Assembly (NCBI GenBank): GCA_905209765.1
Contig: CAJLUE010000011.1
Span: forward strand, 1 to 35,601
DNA: 35,601 nt
Direction of reading: 5' to 3'
Source: an uncultured Collinsella sp.
GTDB lineage: Bacteria > Actinomycetota > Coriobacteriia > Coriobacteriales > Coriobacteriaceae
The notes beneath the pieces were generated by a model. It searched no databases. It was not told the origin of the DNA and saw only the letters and a program-made list of their open reading frames with translations. Shown in pieces: positions 14,138 to 22,604 of this stretch. The position numbers and the translations under genes were made by a program. Position 1 is the stretch's first letter, and every line of letters begins with the position of its first letter.

Positions 14138-16150
14138 TTACTCATTGGGTACGTACGTAGCCCTGGCTCGTTCGGGCGTCACGTCCTGACCACTGGAATA
14201 GCTCGAGTCGAATGCGTGCGCAACCAAGTCGTGCGTATCCCATGCCATGCAGTCAAACTCGCCAGTATCGAGGACGATGATGTAGCCCTTGCCGTCGTAG
14301 TAGAAATGATCCTCGGTGTAGTTATCGTCATCGTCGATGTTGTCTTCGGACACGGAGTCCATATCCGGCTTTGCCGTCTTAATTGCCTGCTTGGCCTCGC
14401 TCTTGAGGGTGTCAAACGAGAGCCCATGCTGCGCAAGCGAGTCCTCGAGCGAAACCTGCTCACCCGTCTTGAGGTTGTAGTACGCCGACCTCGTCACCCG
14501 CTCCGATCGATACGGAGGTTGATAGCTATCGGTGTAGGTTCGCACGCAGGCGATATCGCCGTCAATCGAGACGATTTCAGCGTAATACATCGTGGTCACA
14601 CGGTTGTCCTCATCATATGGTGTCGCCTGCTTACTCGCATCAAGTGCATCCGCGACGAGCTGAATCATATCCTCGTTGAACTTGGCGACACCTACGCCCT
14701 GGCCTTTTACTTGGGGATAGGTCCACGTAGCCGAAATCTGACACGTAACGTCGGGATCAGGCGCGCCCTCGCCCACCGGCGCCGTAAAGCTGACATCCTG
14801 CGTAGCAGAGACGGCCTCGTAGCTCGCCTGCGCATCGTCAGAGTCCTTCGACTTCAACTGCTCCAGCGTCGTGGCGACCGTGCCAATGGTGCTGTTAACC
14901 GAGCTCTCGTCGGCATACAAGAAACCAAAACCGCCCAAAGAGGCTGAACCGACTTCGTTCGAGGCAACAAGGTCGGTCATGGCTTTAAATGACTTGCCGT
15001 CATATCCAATAAATTTAACCTGGTATTCGTGGGCAGAAGGTCCACTCTCGCCAGAGACGTCGCTTTGTTTAATCGCCGTCCCATGGTCGAACCATTGTTC
15101 AAATCCAATCTTGCCTTCGTATTCACAAAGCCAGATGGACACACACGCTTCTTGAGCGGACACGTTCACCTCCGGCGAATATACCTTTTTAATATCGCCA
15201 TCTTTATACGCCCAAACTTCGAGATGTGCAGCGACGGCCTGATTCTCACGGTCCACTGGCTCATCCGAATACTCAATCAGCAGTTCATCTTGGCCATCAC
15301 CATCAAAGTCAATGAGCTTAGCGTAAGCCACGCCCTGGGCTCCATGCGCATATTCATCGAACTCGACAGCCTCGCCCTCGCCGTACTTTTTCTGGTACTC
15401 GAGTATCTTGTCGGTGAACAGCTCGTTTGCCGTCTTGACCGCCGCCTTGGCAGAGGCCTTGGCCTCCTTCTTGGACTGCGTGAGCTCAACGTTCTTAGGG
15501 GCGTCCGAGCCTTCCTTGGCGTAGTCGACCTTCATGGTGGTCGTGCTCTTCTTTTTGCCCTTGCCCGAGGTGATGGTCATCTGGTACTTCTGGTCGGGCA
15601 GCTCGCCAAAGTCCTCCATGGCAAAGCCGTCCTCGCCGTCGACCTTGATGGTGTAGCTCTTGCCCTTGCCATTAGTAGGCGCCAGCTCGACGGTATAGCT
15701 CTTGAGCTTTTTGCCCTTGCTGTTCTTGGGCAGCACTTTAGTCTCGCATGCACAGACAATATAGCCCTTGCCACCCGAAGTTACCTCGGACGACGCGCCG
15801 ATAAGCGGCACGATCACGATAGCGGCGACAATGGCGACAATGGCAACGCCGCCGATAACGGCCGCGACGATGCGGCCCCTGTGCTTGGGTTTCTTGGGCT
15901 GCGGCGTCGGAACAAACGGCTGAGAGGCCTCGGCAGGCTCGGTCATAGGTTCCTCATAACGAGGCTGCGCCGCCATATGAGCCGAGACACCCTGAGGAGC
16001 TTGCTGTCCCGCAGGGGCGGACGCCGGCGCGTCCCCCACTGGAAACGCCACGGGCTCTGCTTGATCCTCGGCGCCACCCACGCGAGCCCCGCAGCTCGTG
16101 CAAAACGTGGAGCCGTCGGGTATCTGAGCTCCACACTTGGTGCAATACAT
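14138..16150 (-). CDS. large zinc-ribbon, single-pass membrane protein with a long outer region
   Basis: A 670-residue protein. It has an N-terminal zinc ribbon (Cys3, Cys6, Cys17, Cys20) sharing PDGSTFC with the 4649-5488 product. A Pro/Ala/Gln-rich linker and one transmembrane helix (about 94-117) follow. Next is a beta-rich Lys/Gly segment (120-220), then a middle domain containing YAKLIDFDGDGQDELLIEYS at about 280-300, which resembles a calcium-binding dockerin or VCBS-like DxDxD loop. The C-terminal domain (about 485-670) resembles DUF3298/RsiV-like modules, with SAYYNLKTGEQVSLEDSL. Most of it is probably outside the cell. ATG 16150 has GGGAG 5 nt upstream. The function is unknown; a sensor or wall-associated role is a guess. 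Confidence 0.8.
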   Translation of the reverse strand: MYCTKCGAQIPDGSTFCTSCGARVGGAEDQAEPVAFPVGDAPASAPAGQQAPQGVSAHMAAQPRYEEPMTEPAEASQPFVPTPQPKKPKHRGRIVAAVIGGVAIVAIVAAIVIVPLIGASSEVTSGGKGYIVCACETKVLPKNSKGKKLKSYTVELAPTNGKGKSYTIKVDGEDGFAMEDFGELPDQKYQMTITSGKGKKKSTTTMKVDYAKEGSDAPKNVELTQSKKEAKASAKAAVKTANELFTDKILEYQKKYGEGEAVEFDEYAHGAQGVAYAKLIDFDGDGQDELLIEYSDEPVDRENQAVAAHLEVWAYKDGDIKKVYSPEVNVSAQEACVSIWLCEYEGKIGFEQWFDHGTAIKQSDVSGESGPSAHEYQVKFIGYDGKSFKAMTDLVASNEVGSASLGGFGFLYADESSVNSTIGTVATTLEQLKSKDSDDAQASYEAVSATQDVSFTAPVGEGAPDPDVTCQISATWTYPQVKGQGVGVAKFNEDMIQLVADALDASKQATPYDEDNRVTTMYYAEIVSIDGDIACVRTYTDSYQPPYRSERVTRSAYYNLKTGEQVSLEDSLAQHGLSFDTLKSEAKQAIKTAKPDMDSVSEDNIDDDDNYTEDHFYYDGKGYIIVLDTGEFDCMAWDTHDLVAHAFDSSYSSGQDVTPERARATYVPNE

Positions 16151-16206
16151 CGCATCTCCCGTCTCTCGCCGCAGCCGCAATGCGCCCGCGCAGTTCTTCC
16201 AACTAC

Positions 16207-16244
16207 ACCGTACGGGAGAAATCGTGATTCTTGTTGCGCAACAT
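16207..16244 (-). promoter_or_regulatory. candidate promoter with 13-nt palindrome upstream of the large zinc-ribbon gene
   Basis: TGTTGCGCAACAT (16232-16244) is identical to 5552-5564. On the minus strand it is followed after 19 nt by TACGGT (16207-16212), a possible -10 box. The same arrangement (18 nt, TATAGA) precedes the 4649-5488 gene. The palindrome sits at the -35 position, so it may be an activator site or an operator. Confidence 0.5.
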
Positions 16245-16279
16245 TACCGCCGCAAAAAATGATCCCTTGGGGACGGAGG

Positions 16280-16316
16280 AAAAAGCCCCGCCGGGCCTTG
16301 GTAGGCGCGGCGGGGC
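16280..16316 (-). terminator. intrinsic terminator after fhs
   Basis: The stem GCCCCGCCG/CGGCGGGGC (16285-16293 and 16308-16316) has further pairing in the loop. It is followed on the minus strand by TTTTTCC and ends the fhs transcript 26 nt after the stop. Confidence 0.85.
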
Positions 16317-16341
16317 GGGCAAGCGGCTATGAGCAGCAGGC

Positions 16342-18009
16342 TTAGAACAGGCCGGTGATGTTGCCGTCGTTGTCGACGTCAATGTTCTCGGCCGCGGGAA
16401 CCTTGGGCAGGCCAGGCATGGTCAGAACGCTGCCGGTCAGCGCGACCACAAAGTGGGCACCGGCGGAAACCTTGAGCTCGCGCACGGTGATGCGGAAGCC
16501 CTCGGGAGCGCCCAGCGCCTTGGCGTTGTCGCTAAAGCTGTACTGCGTCTTGGCCACGCACACCGGCAGGTTGCCAAAGCCGTTCTCGCGCAGCTCGGCG
16601 AGCTGGCGCTTGGCAGCCGGCGTAAAGTCGATACCGTCGGCGCGGTAGACCTTGGTGGCAACAGCCTCGAGGGCGTCGGCCACATCGGCACCATCCTCGT
16701 AGGCAAACTTGAGCTCGCTCGGCTGCTCAATCAGGCGCATGACCTCATCGGCCAGGTCGAGCGCGCCCTCGCCGCCCTTAGCCCAAACCTCGGATAGCTT
16801 AACGTTGACACCGAGCTTCTGGCACTCGGACTCGATGAGCTCGAGCTCGGCCTCGGTGTCCGTCGGGAAGCGGTTGATGGCGACCACGCAAGGCAGACCG
16901 TAGACGTTCTGGATGTTGTCGACGTGGCGCAGCAGGTTGGGCATGCCGGCCTTGAGAGCCTCGAGGTTCTCCTCGTTGAGGTCGGCCTTGGCAACACCGC
17001 CGTTGTACTTAAGCGCGCGGGCAGTGGCGACGACCACAACAGCGCTGGGACGAACGCCCGTCATGCGGCACTTGATATCCAGGAATTTCTCGGCACCCAG
17101 GTCGGCACCAAAGCCGGCCTCGGTAATGGCGACATCGCCAAAACGCATAGCCATACGCGTGGCCATGATGGAGTTGCAGCCGTGGGCGATATTGGCGAAG
17201 GGACCGCCGTGGACAAACGCAGGCGTGCCCTCGAGTGTCTGAACCAGGTTGGGTTTGAGCGCATCCTTGAGCAGGGCCGCCATGGCACCCTGAGCCTTAA
17301 GGTCGCGGGCGCGGACGGGCTCGCCGGCAAAGCTGTAGCCGACAACAATCTCGCCCAGGCGCTCCTTAAGATCGTTGATGCTCGTGGACAGGCACAAGAT
17401 TGCCATGACCTCGGAGGCAACAGTGATGTCGAAGCCATCCTCGCGCGGCACGCCCTGGGCCTTGCCGCCAATGCCGTCGATAACATGGCGCAGCTGACGG
17501 TCGTTCATGTCGACAACGCGCTTCCAGGTGATGCGCTTAACGTCGATACCGAGCTGGTTGCCCTGCTGAATATGGTTGTCGAGCATGGCAGCCAGCAGGT
17601 TGTTGGCGGCACCGATGGCATGGAAGTCGCCGGTAAAGTGCAGGTTGATGTCCTCCATGGGGATGACCTGAGCCCAACCGCCGCCGGCGGCGCCGCCCTT
17701 GACGCCAAAGACGGGGCCGAGCGAAGGCTCGCGCAGGGCCACGGCGCTCTTGACGCCGCGACGACGCAGGCCGTCGGCCAGGCCGATGGTCGTGGTGGTC
17801 TTGCCCTCGCCTGCGGGCGTGGGATTGATAGCGGTCACGAGGACAAGCTTGGCCTGGTGATCAGTTGGCTCGTTGAGCAGGGAATAGTCGACCTTTGCCT
17901 TGTCGAAGCCGTACGGAATCAGATGCTTAACGTCGACGCCGGCGTTCTTGGCCACCTCGGTAATAGGCAGTGGCGTAACAGAACATGCGATTTCGATGTC
18001 AGTAGGCAT
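16342..18009 (-). CDS. fhs: formate-tetrahydrofolate ligase
   Basis: A 555-residue enzyme that joins formate to THF with ATP, giving 10-formyl-THF; it is cytoplasmic and usually tetrameric. The P-loop TPAGEGKTT is at residues 64-72. It is followed by ALREPSLGPVFGVKGGAAGGG and TGDFHAIGAANNLLAAMLDNH, both hallmarks of the family. The length matches the usual 555-560. ATG 18009 has AAAGGA 6 nt upstream; the in-frame extension to 18069 lacks a ribosome binding site. With fchA and folD at 2975-4464, it supplies the formate-to-methylene-THF branch used for purine and serine synthesis or, in acetogens, the methyl branch of CO2 fixation. No other Wood-Ljungdahl gene is seen here. Confidence 0.97.
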   Translation of the reverse strand: MPTDIEIACSVTPLPITEVAKNAGVDVKHLIPYGFDKAKVDYSLLNEPTDHQAKLVLVTAINPTPAGEGKTTTTIGLADGLRRRGVKSAVALREPSLGPVFGVKGGAAGGGWAQVIPMEDINLHFTGDFHAIGAANNLLAAMLDNHIQQGNQLGIDVKRITWKRVVDMNDRQLRHVIDGIGGKAQGVPREDGFDITVASEVMAILCLSTSINDLKERLGEIVVGYSFAGEPVRARDLKAQGAMAALLKDALKPNLVQTLEGTPAFVHGGPFANIAHGCNSIMATRMAMRFGDVAITEAGFGADLGAEKFLDIKCRMTGVRPSAVVVVATARALKYNGGVAKADLNEENLEALKAGMPNLLRHVDNIQNVYGLPCVVAINRFPTDTEAELELIESECQKLGVNVKLSEVWAKGGEGALDLADEVMRLIEQPSELKFAYEDGADVADALEAVATKVYRADGIDFTPAAKRQLAELRENGFGNLPVCVAKTQYSFSDNAKALGAPEGFRITVRELKVSAGAHFVVALTGSVLTMPGLPKVPAAENIDVDNDGNITGLF

Positions 18010-18049
18010 GGGCGGTCCTTTCGTTACCGGATGAGAAAAAGACCAATCC

Positions 18050-18077
18050 AGCATAGCACGCGCGCGCAATGGTAAAA
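18050..18077 (-). promoter_or_regulatory. candidate fhs promoter
   Basis: On the minus strand TTTTAC, 16 nt, TATGCT lies about 40 nt upstream of the fhs start, in the 146-nt gap after ruvB. The -35 box is weak. I see no tetrahydrofolate riboswitch-like structure in the gap. Confidence 0.3.
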
Positions 18078-18155
18078 CGCCCGTAACCGACGAACGGCGA
18101 TATGTTTACCCGATGCCTAGCAATAGCCTACAGATGCGCTAAAACAAGCCCATTT

Positions 18156-19223
18156 CTACAGGGTCGATTCAATACCCAAATGCTCGAATGTGCGAAGCGT
18201 TGCCTGGCGACCCTGGGGTGTGCGAATCATCAATCCGCACTGCAGCAGATAGGGCTCGTAGACATCCTCGAGCGTACCCGGGTCCTCGCCCACCGCACTG
18301 GCAAGCGTGGTCAAGCCAACGGCACGGCCGGAGAACGTCTTGGCAAGTGTCTCCAAGATGCGAATATCCATCCAGTCCAAGCCAAGCTCGTCGATCTCGA
18401 AGAACTCGAGCGCCTGGCGGCAGATATCGAGCTCGATGGGGCCGTTGCCGCGCACCTGTGCGTAATCGCGCACGCGCTTGAGCAGACGGTTGGCAAGACG
18501 CGGCGTACCGCGCGAGCGCGAGCCGATCTCGAGCGCGCTGGGATGATCGATCGTCACGCCCAGGATGGTCGCCGAGCGCGTCACGATCTGAGCAAGTTCC
18601 TCGACGGTGTAGTAATCCAAGCGATACGAGATGCCAAAGCGATCGCGCAGCGGGCCCGTGAGCATGCCCGAACGGGTCGTGGCCGCCACCAGCGTGAACT
18701 TGGGGATATCCAGGCGAATCGAACGTGCCGCCGGGCCCTTGCCGATCACGATATCGAGGGCAAAGTCCTCCATCGCAGGGTACAAGACCTCCTCGACCGA
18801 GCGGTTGAGGCGGTGGATCTCGTCGATAAACAGCACGTCGCCCGGCTGCAGGTTAGTCAGGATGGCCGCCAGGTCACCGGTGCGCGCGATGGCCGGACCG
18901 CTCGTCGTCTTGATCTGAGCGCCCAGCTCGTTGGCGATAACCGTAGCCAGCGTGGTCTTGCCCAATCCCGGAGGGCCCGAGAAGATCACGTGGTCGAGCG
19001 TCTCGCCGCGGCTTTGAGCCGCCTCGATGAGCACGCGAAGGCTCTGCTTGATATGCTCCTGGCCGCAGTAGTCATCCAAGCGCTGGGGACGCAGGGTACG
19101 GTCGACATCGAGGTCCTCGGGCGTCAGCTCCGAGCCCACCATGCGCTCGCCGTGCGCCATGGATGCCGCCGGCGAGTTGCCGGGCGTCGCCCACAGGTCC
19201 TGAGAGTCATCGGCTTCCCACAT
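18156..19223 (-). CDS. ruvB: Holliday junction branch migration helicase RuvB
   Basis: A 355-residue AAA+ motor that forms hexameric rings on DNA and drives branch migration with RuvA. Visible motifs are Walker A GPPGLGKTT, Walker B LFIDEIHRLNR, sensor 1 AATTRSGML with TGPLRDRFG, and the C-terminal winged-helix region ending in RTPQGRQATLRTFEHLGI. It has an N-terminal extension of about 30 residues before TLRPQRLDDYCGQ, slightly longer than E. coli RuvB. The start ATG 19223 shares its A with the ruvA stop (TGATG), so translation is coupled; a GTG at 19226 is the alternative. It is the last gene of ruvC-ruvA-ruvB. Confidence 0.97.
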   Translation of the reverse strand: MWEADDSQDLWATPGNSPAASMAHGERMVGSELTPEDLDVDRTLRPQRLDDYCGQEHIKQSLRVLIEAAQSRGETLDHVIFSGPPGLGKTTLATVIANELGAQIKTTSGPAIARTGDLAAILTNLQPGDVLFIDEIHRLNRSVEEVLYPAMEDFALDIVIGKGPAARSIRLDIPKFTLVAATTRSGMLTGPLRDRFGISYRLDYYTVEELAQIVTRSATILGVTIDHPSALEIGSRSRGTPRLANRLLKRVRDYAQVRGNGPIELDICRQALEFFEIDELGLDWMDIRILETLAKTFSGRAVGLTTLASAVGEDPGTLEDVYEPYLLQCGLMIRTPQGRQATLRTFEHLGIESTL

Positions 19224-19843
19224 CACGCATCCATTCCAAGTCGCTTAAGCGCCGCGCCGAGCAGATCCTCGACACGCATATTCTGCCCATCATACCCGCT
19301 CAGGGCAACATCGGTCTCCTGCGGGCTAAAGCCCATGGAAAGGAGTGCCGCGCGGGCATCGTCGATGGCCGAGGGAGCGCCGGCGGGAACCGGCATCGCA
19401 ACCTGTCCGGGAATCACGTCGACCGGCACAAAACCCTTGTCCTTGGCAAAGGTGCTCTTGAGCTCCAGGATCAGACGCTGCGCGGTCTTTTTGCCCACAC
19501 CAGGAACCTTGGCCATGCCCTTGTCGTCCTCGGCCATCACCAGGGAATACAGCTGGCCCACGGTATAGGTGGAGAGCACGGCGAGCGCCAAGCGCGGACC
19601 GACGCCCGAGACGGACACAAGCCGATCGAACATCGTGCGCTCGTCCTTGGAGGCAAAACCAAAGAGCGTCATGGCGTCCTCGCGCACCTGCATACGGGTA
19701 TAAAGGCGAACCTCGCCGCCGGGCGTAGGCAGCGTGGCGGCAGTGCTGCCCGAAATACCGAGCTCAAAGCCCACGCCCGACACATCGACGACGGCCGAGC
19801 TCATCGTGGCCTCGACAAGCGTTCCATGGAGCTGGGAGATCAT
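19223..19843 (-). CDS. ruvA: Holliday junction binding protein RuvA
   Basis: A 206-residue protein that binds four-way junctions as a tetramer and loads RuvB. The N-terminal OB-fold domain begins MISQLHGTLVEATMSSAVVDVSGVGFEL. Helix-hairpin-helix motifs follow (VSGVGPRLALAVLS at about 80-93 and VPGVGKKTAQRLILEL at about 115-130). The C-terminal domain III that contacts RuvB is present (ALLSMGFSPQETDVAL). Length is as expected (about 200 aa). Its start ATG 19843 overlaps the ruvC stop as TGATG, and its stop overlaps the ruvB start in the same way. Confidence 0.97.
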   Translation of the reverse strand: MISQLHGTLVEATMSSAVVDVSGVGFELGISGSTAATLPTPGGEVRLYTRMQVREDAMTLFGFASKDERTMFDRLVSVSGVGPRLALAVLSTYTVGQLYSLVMAEDDKGMAKVPGVGKKTAQRLILELKSTFAKDKGFVPVDVIPGQVAMPVPAGAPSAIDDARAALLSMGFSPQETDVALSGYDGQNMRVEDLLGAALKRLGMDA

Positions 19844-20364
19844 CAGTATCCGGTTCCTCTCTGTTGATAGAACTCGCCACCGGTAAGCGCCCGGGTGCGG
19901 CTGAGGTTAACGTGACAGATGGCGCAGGCCAGGGCATCGGCAGCATGGTCGGGATGCGGGTCGTGATCGAGCTGTGTGAGCGTACGCACCATGTAGGCGA
20001 CCTGTCGCTTATCTGCGGCACCGGTACCCACCACAGCCTGCTTAATCTGCATAGGCGTATACTCGCCAATCTCGAGCGCGCATTCCGAAAGCGCCACGAG
20101 CGCAGCCCCGCGGGCATGCGCCGTAGGGATGGCCGAGCGAACGTTGGCGCCAAAGTAGATGCTCTCAATAGCAGCGGTATCGGGTCGATAACGCTCCACG
20201 ACACCCTTGAGGTCGCGGGCGATATGCGACAGGCGTACCGCGAGCGGACTGCCCGCGCTGGTCTCGATACAACCGTAGGCACGGCAGCGAACCTCGCCGC
20301 GTCGCTCCTCGATAATCCCCCAACCCGTATGGGCCAAACCGGGGTCGATACCCAAGATAACCAA
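19843..20364 (-). CDS. ruvC: Holliday junction resolvase RuvC
   Basis: A 173-residue endonuclease that resolves junctions on the RuvAB complex. The start is assigned to TTG 20364 because GGGGAGG lies 5 nt upstream. This places the first catalytic Asp at residue 7 (MVILGIDPG), exactly as in E. coli. Other acidic/metal residues are Glu67 (AAIESIYFG) and His140/Asp143 (HAADALA); a His at the third position is also seen in Thermus RuvC. An upstream ATG at 20391 would add nine residues before the conserved strand and spans the ribosome binding site. The operon lacks the yebC neighbour often seen upstream; a LexA-type box lies 56 nt before the start. Confidence 0.95.
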   Translation of the reverse strand: MVILGIDPGLAHTGWGIIEERRGEVRCRAYGCIETSAGSPLAVRLSHIARDLKGVVERYRPDTAAIESIYFGANVRSAIPTAHARGAALVALSECALEIGEYTPMQIKQAVVGTGAADKRQVAYMVRTLTQLDHDPHPDHAADALACAICHVNLSRTRALTGGEFYQQRGTGY

Positions 20365-20369
20365 GCCAG

Positions 20370-20376
20370 CCTCCCC
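20370..20376 (-). promoter_or_regulatory. ribosome binding site that decides the ruvC TTG start
   Basis: GGGGAGG on the minus strand, 5 nt before TTG 20364. It supports a non-ATG start and puts the catalytic Asp at position 7. Confidence 0.75.
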
Positions 20377-20419
20377 TCGCCACAAGCACATCGCAAGGCA
20401 AGGCCCCGCGCACTATTCA

Positions 20420-20433
20420 CGAACGTCTGTTCT
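20420..20433 (-). promoter_or_regulatory. LexA-type SOS box upstream of ruvCAB
   Basis: On the minus strand AGAACAGACGTTCG matches the Gram-positive/actinobacterial LexA consensus CGAAC-RNRY-GTTCG in all positions except the first. It is 56 nt before the ruvC start, so DNA damage should induce ruvC, ruvA and ruvB together. It is the only such box I noticed in the window. Confidence 0.75.
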
Positions 20434-20501
20434 AGAATAACACAACGGGGCCAAGATGCTTAGTTGAAGTATCGGGGTTGGGAGCGAATCCCGTCCCATA
20501 G

Positions 20502-22487
20502 TTAGTTTTGGCTGAAGAATGGGAACTGTCGGGGATCCACCGGCGGCTGCGGCATCGGCGTGCCCTGGGGCCCGCCCTGCGGTCCGCCCTGACCGCCCAT
20601 CATCTTTTCGATAGCGTCCTGGACCTCGCCTTCAAACTTTTTCATACCCTCATGCAGGCGACGCTGACCATCCTCGGAGCGCAGCTCCTCCATCTGCTCG
20701 GGCGAAATACCCAACAGGTCACCCAGTATGCCCATCATCTCGCCACGCATGCGCTCGCTTGTATCCTCGTCGGCAAAGCGGTTCACCTCGGCGCGCGCCA
20801 GCGCATCGACCGTCATGCGTTCCTTGCCGCTCAGCCCCAGGTCGGACCACGCGAGCATGTACGGCCAAGCGCGCTCGGCAAACGAACGGGCCGAGACGAT
20901 CGGCGCCGTCGGCAGCTGGCGGCGAGCCGCCTCTCCCTGGCGCACGAGCATCAGCAGCAACGAACATGCCTCGGGCTTGCCGGCGGCCATTGGGATGTCG
21001 TCGAAGGGTCGGTTGCGGTCCACGTGCGCCTCGAGTGTGCCATCGACCTCGCCCGGCTCAAGTCCGCCGAGCAGCTGCGCCGCGCGGTCGAGCATGTCGA
21101 CCGGACCGTCAAGCGTCGAGAGCGCTTGCGCCAGCACGCGCTCCATGCAATCCTCCACCGCATTGAGCGTCACGAGCTCCTGCGGCACCACGGCAGACGT
21201 ACGGTTGCGTACACGCGCCACAAACTCGAGCGTCGACAGGTATACGTCACCAAAGGGTGCATAATCGCCCTGGTAGCCACCGCAAAGCGCGGGCGACGTC
21301 AGCGCGTACTCAGTTTTGGACAGCGGGCTCAACGCCATCGCACCCAGCTCGAGCGCCGTATCCTCCAGCATGAGACCCAGCGTGCGAGAGCGCAGGCGCT
21401 CGGCGTCGCCCGCCGACACATCGCGGTCGAGCACGCGCGCGGCATCCGGTGCATCGCGCTCAACCGTGCGAATATGCAGGCGTTCGGCAATGGCGCGAAC
21501 GGCGGCACAGCGAGCAGCCTCGGCCTCCTCCTGCGCCGGCGTAAAGATGCGGTTGCGTCCCAGCACCAGGCCGACCACATTGCGCGGACCCAGGGCGTCG
21601 ACGGCAAGCGCCGCAAGCAGGGACGACGGCAAGTCGCCCTCGAGCGCCACCACGGCGCGCGACGTACCGCGGGCGCGGGCATTATCGCGCACGGCGAGCA
21701 CCAGCGCCTGCCACAGCCACTCCTCGGAACGGAACTCGGGCAGTTCGTGATCTTCCAGGGCATCGAGCATCACGCCGCGCTGAATCTCCTGAACCAGCAG
21801 GCTCTCCTCAAAACATGGCGCCTGGGCCACCACGCGGCCGCAGTCGTCGAGCACAAACGACCCGCCGGTATACACCGACTCGTCGTACGCACCGACCGGC
21901 GCCATGCAGGCAAACCATACGCTGCGCTTTGAAGCGATCTTGCGGTAGGCACCGCTGCGCACGGCGGCGATCGCAGCGCTCTCGCGGTCGGTCATATCAA
22001 ACGCGTTGAACTGGAAATAGGCGATGAGGTCGACGCCGGTCGGCAGCATCTCGAGCTCGCGGTCCAAGTCGAAGATCACGGCGATACGCACGCCGTCCAC
22101 GTCAAACACCGGCGGCGCCCAACGGGCATCGCCGGTCCCACCGCGCTGCAGGGCAATGCTCGAACGGGCCGGCACCACATGGCCGTCCTTGAGCATCATG
22201 TAGTCGAGCAGGGGCTGGCCCTCAAACGAAACTGCCGCGGGCACGATGCAGATCATATCGAGCTCTTGGATACGCTCGGCGACGCCGGTCAAGCCGGCAA
22301 GTATGTCGTGCTCAAAGTCGGCAGCGCCCACCAGGCCGCCGGGCAGGGCTCCTATAAAGAGCGGAGCCGGCACGCACAACACGCGCGCACCGCGCTCGTG
22401 GGCCAGACGCGCCTGGTCCTCGATGCGACCGCAGATACCCTCAATATCACCCAGGCGCATATCGATCTGTGCAAGTGCGAGCTTCAT
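20502..22487 (-). CDS. NAD-synthetase-like protein (nitrilase plus NadE domains) with degenerate active sites
   Basis: A 661-residue protein with the layout of glutamine-dependent NAD synthetase: an N-terminal nitrilase-like amidase domain (1-235), an NadE-like domain (about 255-470) and a C-terminal extension ending in a Gly/Pro/Gln-rich tail. The folds are recognisable (GGSFVLDDCGRVVAQAPCFEE; LLAALAVDALGPRNVVGLVLG; GDYAPFGDVY). The catalytic residues are not. The nitrilase Glu is Ala41 (PAP for PEL), the Lys region reads PARSSIALQ (106-114), and the nucleophile Cys position is Phe139 (VIFDLD). The ATP-binding SGGxDS is EGDLPS (283-288). It is therefore probably not a working NAD synthetase; a regulatory or scaffold role is possible. 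ATG 22487 has AAAGGG 7 nt upstream. Confidence 0.8.
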   Translation of the reverse strand: MKLALAQIDMRLGDIEGICGRIEDQARLAHERGARVLCVPAPLFIGALPGGLVGAADFEHDILAGLTGVAERIQELDMICIVPAAVSFEGQPLLDYMMLKDGHVVPARSSIALQRGGTGDARWAPPVFDVDGVRIAVIFDLDRELEMLPTGVDLIAYFQFNAFDMTDRESAAIAAVRSGAYRKIASKRSVWFACMAPVGAYDESVYTGGSFVLDDCGRVVAQAPCFEESLLVQEIQRGVMLDALEDHELPEFRSEEWLWQALVLAVRDNARARGTSRAVVALEGDLPSSLLAALAVDALGPRNVVGLVLGRNRIFTPAQEEAEAARCAAVRAIAERLHIRTVERDAPDAARVLDRDVSAGDAERLRSRTLGLMLEDTALELGAMALSPLSKTEYALTSPALCGGYQGDYAPFGDVYLSTLEFVARVRNRTSAVVPQELVTLNAVEDCMERVLAQALSTLDGPVDMLDRAAQLLGGLEPGEVDGTLEAHVDRNRPFDDIPMAAGKPEACSLLLMLVRQGEAARRQLPTAPIVSARSFAERAWPYMLAWSDLGLSGKERMTVDALARAEVNRFADEDTSERMRGEMMGILGDLLGISPEQMEELRSEDGQRRLHEGMKKFEGEVQDAIEKMMGGQGGPQGGPQGTPMPQPPVDPRQFPFFSQN

Positions 22488-22525
22488 GGCTCAGCCCTTT
22501 CCGTCGTAAACCATCGTTGTCGCAG

Positions 22526-22558
22526 TAAAAGCGCCGGCCGCATGACGCAGTCGGCGCT
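22526..22558 (-). terminator. probable terminator after the superoxide reductase gene
   Basis: The 7-bp stem AGCGCCG/CGGCGCT (22530-22536 and 22552-22558) is followed on the minus strand by TTTACTG (four T including the stem edge). It lies between the stop at 22605 and the next start at 22487. Confidence 0.5.
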
Positions 22559-22604
22559 CGCATGTGCATATGCTAGCTATGATACCCCGAGCGGGGGCGC
22601 GCTC

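Noticed and set aside
18010..18155. Possible tetrahydrofolate riboswitch upstream of fhs
   Set aside because: The 146-nt gap shows no conserved aptamer-like pairing; only a weak promoter candidate is visible.
20502..22487. Functional glutamine-dependent NAD synthetase
   Set aside because: The fold matches but the catalytic Glu and Cys and the ATP-binding SGGxDS are all substituted.
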